Of a stretch of DNA of 64,000 bases, positions 63,759-64,000 are shown piece after piece. The notes below the pieces were generated by a model. The model was not told where the DNA came from. It saw only the letters and a list, made by a program, of their open reading frames with translations, and did not search any database. Numbering within the stretch: the first letter of the stretch is position 1; each line of letters starts with the position of its first letter. A program made the translations under genes and the position numbers. Source of the DNA: Chryseobacterium paludis (GTDB lineage: Bacteria > Bacteroidota > Bacteroidia > Flavobacteriales > Weeksellaceae); NCBI RefSeq assembly GCF_025403485.1, contig NZ_CP099966.1, forward strand, positions 4,648,501 to 4,712,500. The letters are read 5' to 3'.

Positions 63759-64000
63759 TTAAGTTTTCTTTATATCCAATTCGTAAATATGGCCAGGAAG
63801 GGAAAATGCTTTTAAAATGATATTTTCTTTAAAAATAAATCCATGATCCTTTAAAAATGAAATAATAGGGCTATTTTCAGCAATACTGATCCATATACTA
63901 TCGGTAAATGTAATAGCTGATCTGCTTTTGCTCCATAATGACTGTCTTACCTCGGGTTGATCATATTCCGGAAGTATGGCAAAATCTATAATCTCCGTCA
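63759..64000 (-). CDS. GNAT-like acetyltransferase, C-terminal part (cut by window edge)
   Basis: About 79 codons run off the right edge and end at TAA 63759. Visible: DFAILPEYDQPEVRQSLWSK, then SIWISIAENSPIISFLKDHG and FIFKENIILKAFSLPGHIY. ENSPIISFLKDHGF is the pattern of GNAT motif B followed by a beta strand. Start and motif A lie outside the window, so the family call is tentative. Confidence 0.4.
   Translation of the reverse strand, partial: TEIIDFAILPEYDQPEVRQSLWSKSRSAITFTDSIWISIAENSPIISFLKDHGFIFKENIILKAFSLPGHIYELDIKKT

Noticed and set aside
1..64000. CRISPR arrays, rRNA genes, insertion-sequence transposases
   Set aside because: None seen: no regularly spaced repeats, no rRNA-like sequence and no transposase-like protein on either strand.

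Overview
The window looks like chromosomal DNA of a Chryseobacterium-type member of the Flavobacteriia (Bacteroidota). Three kinds of evidence support this: AT-rich sequence, the Bacteroidota -7 promoter box TAnnTTTG in front of many genes, and the gene families present (aerotolerance Bat operon, TonB-dependent receptor, type IX secretion tail, YpdA, OlsF-like acyltransferase, DUF1343, DUF3472, DUF4834, DUF6263). The assignment rests on reading the translations, not on a database search.

Layout. 0-12 kb: dicarboxylate symporter, cbpA-cbpM chaperone pair, cysteine synthase-like enzyme, LolE-like permease divergent from a NamZ-type muramidase, thioredoxin-like protein, membrane AraC regulator, S33 hydrolase. 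12-17 kb: a compact cassette that looks like a RiPP (ribosomally made, modified peptide) system: a 57-residue Gly-Gly leader peptide gene, a JmjC-type 2-oxoglutarate oxygenase and a C39-peptidase ABC exporter, divergent from a LuxR-type regulator that has a perfect 16-bp palindrome upstream. 17-19 kb: two identical tRNA-Phe genes, each with its own promoter and terminator, flanking one DUF3472 lipoprotein. 19-28 kb: OlsF-like acyltransferase, aspartate kinase, fbp-menC, a frameshifted alpha/beta hydrolase, glnS. 28-36 kb: 3-hydroxyacyl-CoA dehydrogenase, oleate hydratase, AraC regulator, MFS transporter, TonB receptor, YpdA. 37-46 kb: glycosyltransferase, YfhO, lipoproteins, rlmB, DinB, a secreted PNGase F-like protein, a secreted Fn3-like protein. 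46.8-54.9 kb: moxR-bat operon. 54.9-60.8 kb: marC, then a decay zone holding six broken or truncated genes among a few intact ones (MBL hydrolase, cold-shock proteins). 61-64 kb: GT14-like glycosyltransferase, acyl-CoA dehydrogenase, and the end of a GNAT-like gene cut by the window edge.

The most interesting object is the peptide cassette at 12033-15805. Its precursor core has no Cys, Ser or Thr, so lanthionine chemistry is excluded; it is built of Val-Val-Arg/Gln triplets, and the only modifying enzyme next to it is of the ribosomal-oxygenase (HxD...H JmjC plus winged helix) type. A hydroxylated, exported Val/Arg-rich peptide is a reasonable hypothesis, but untested.
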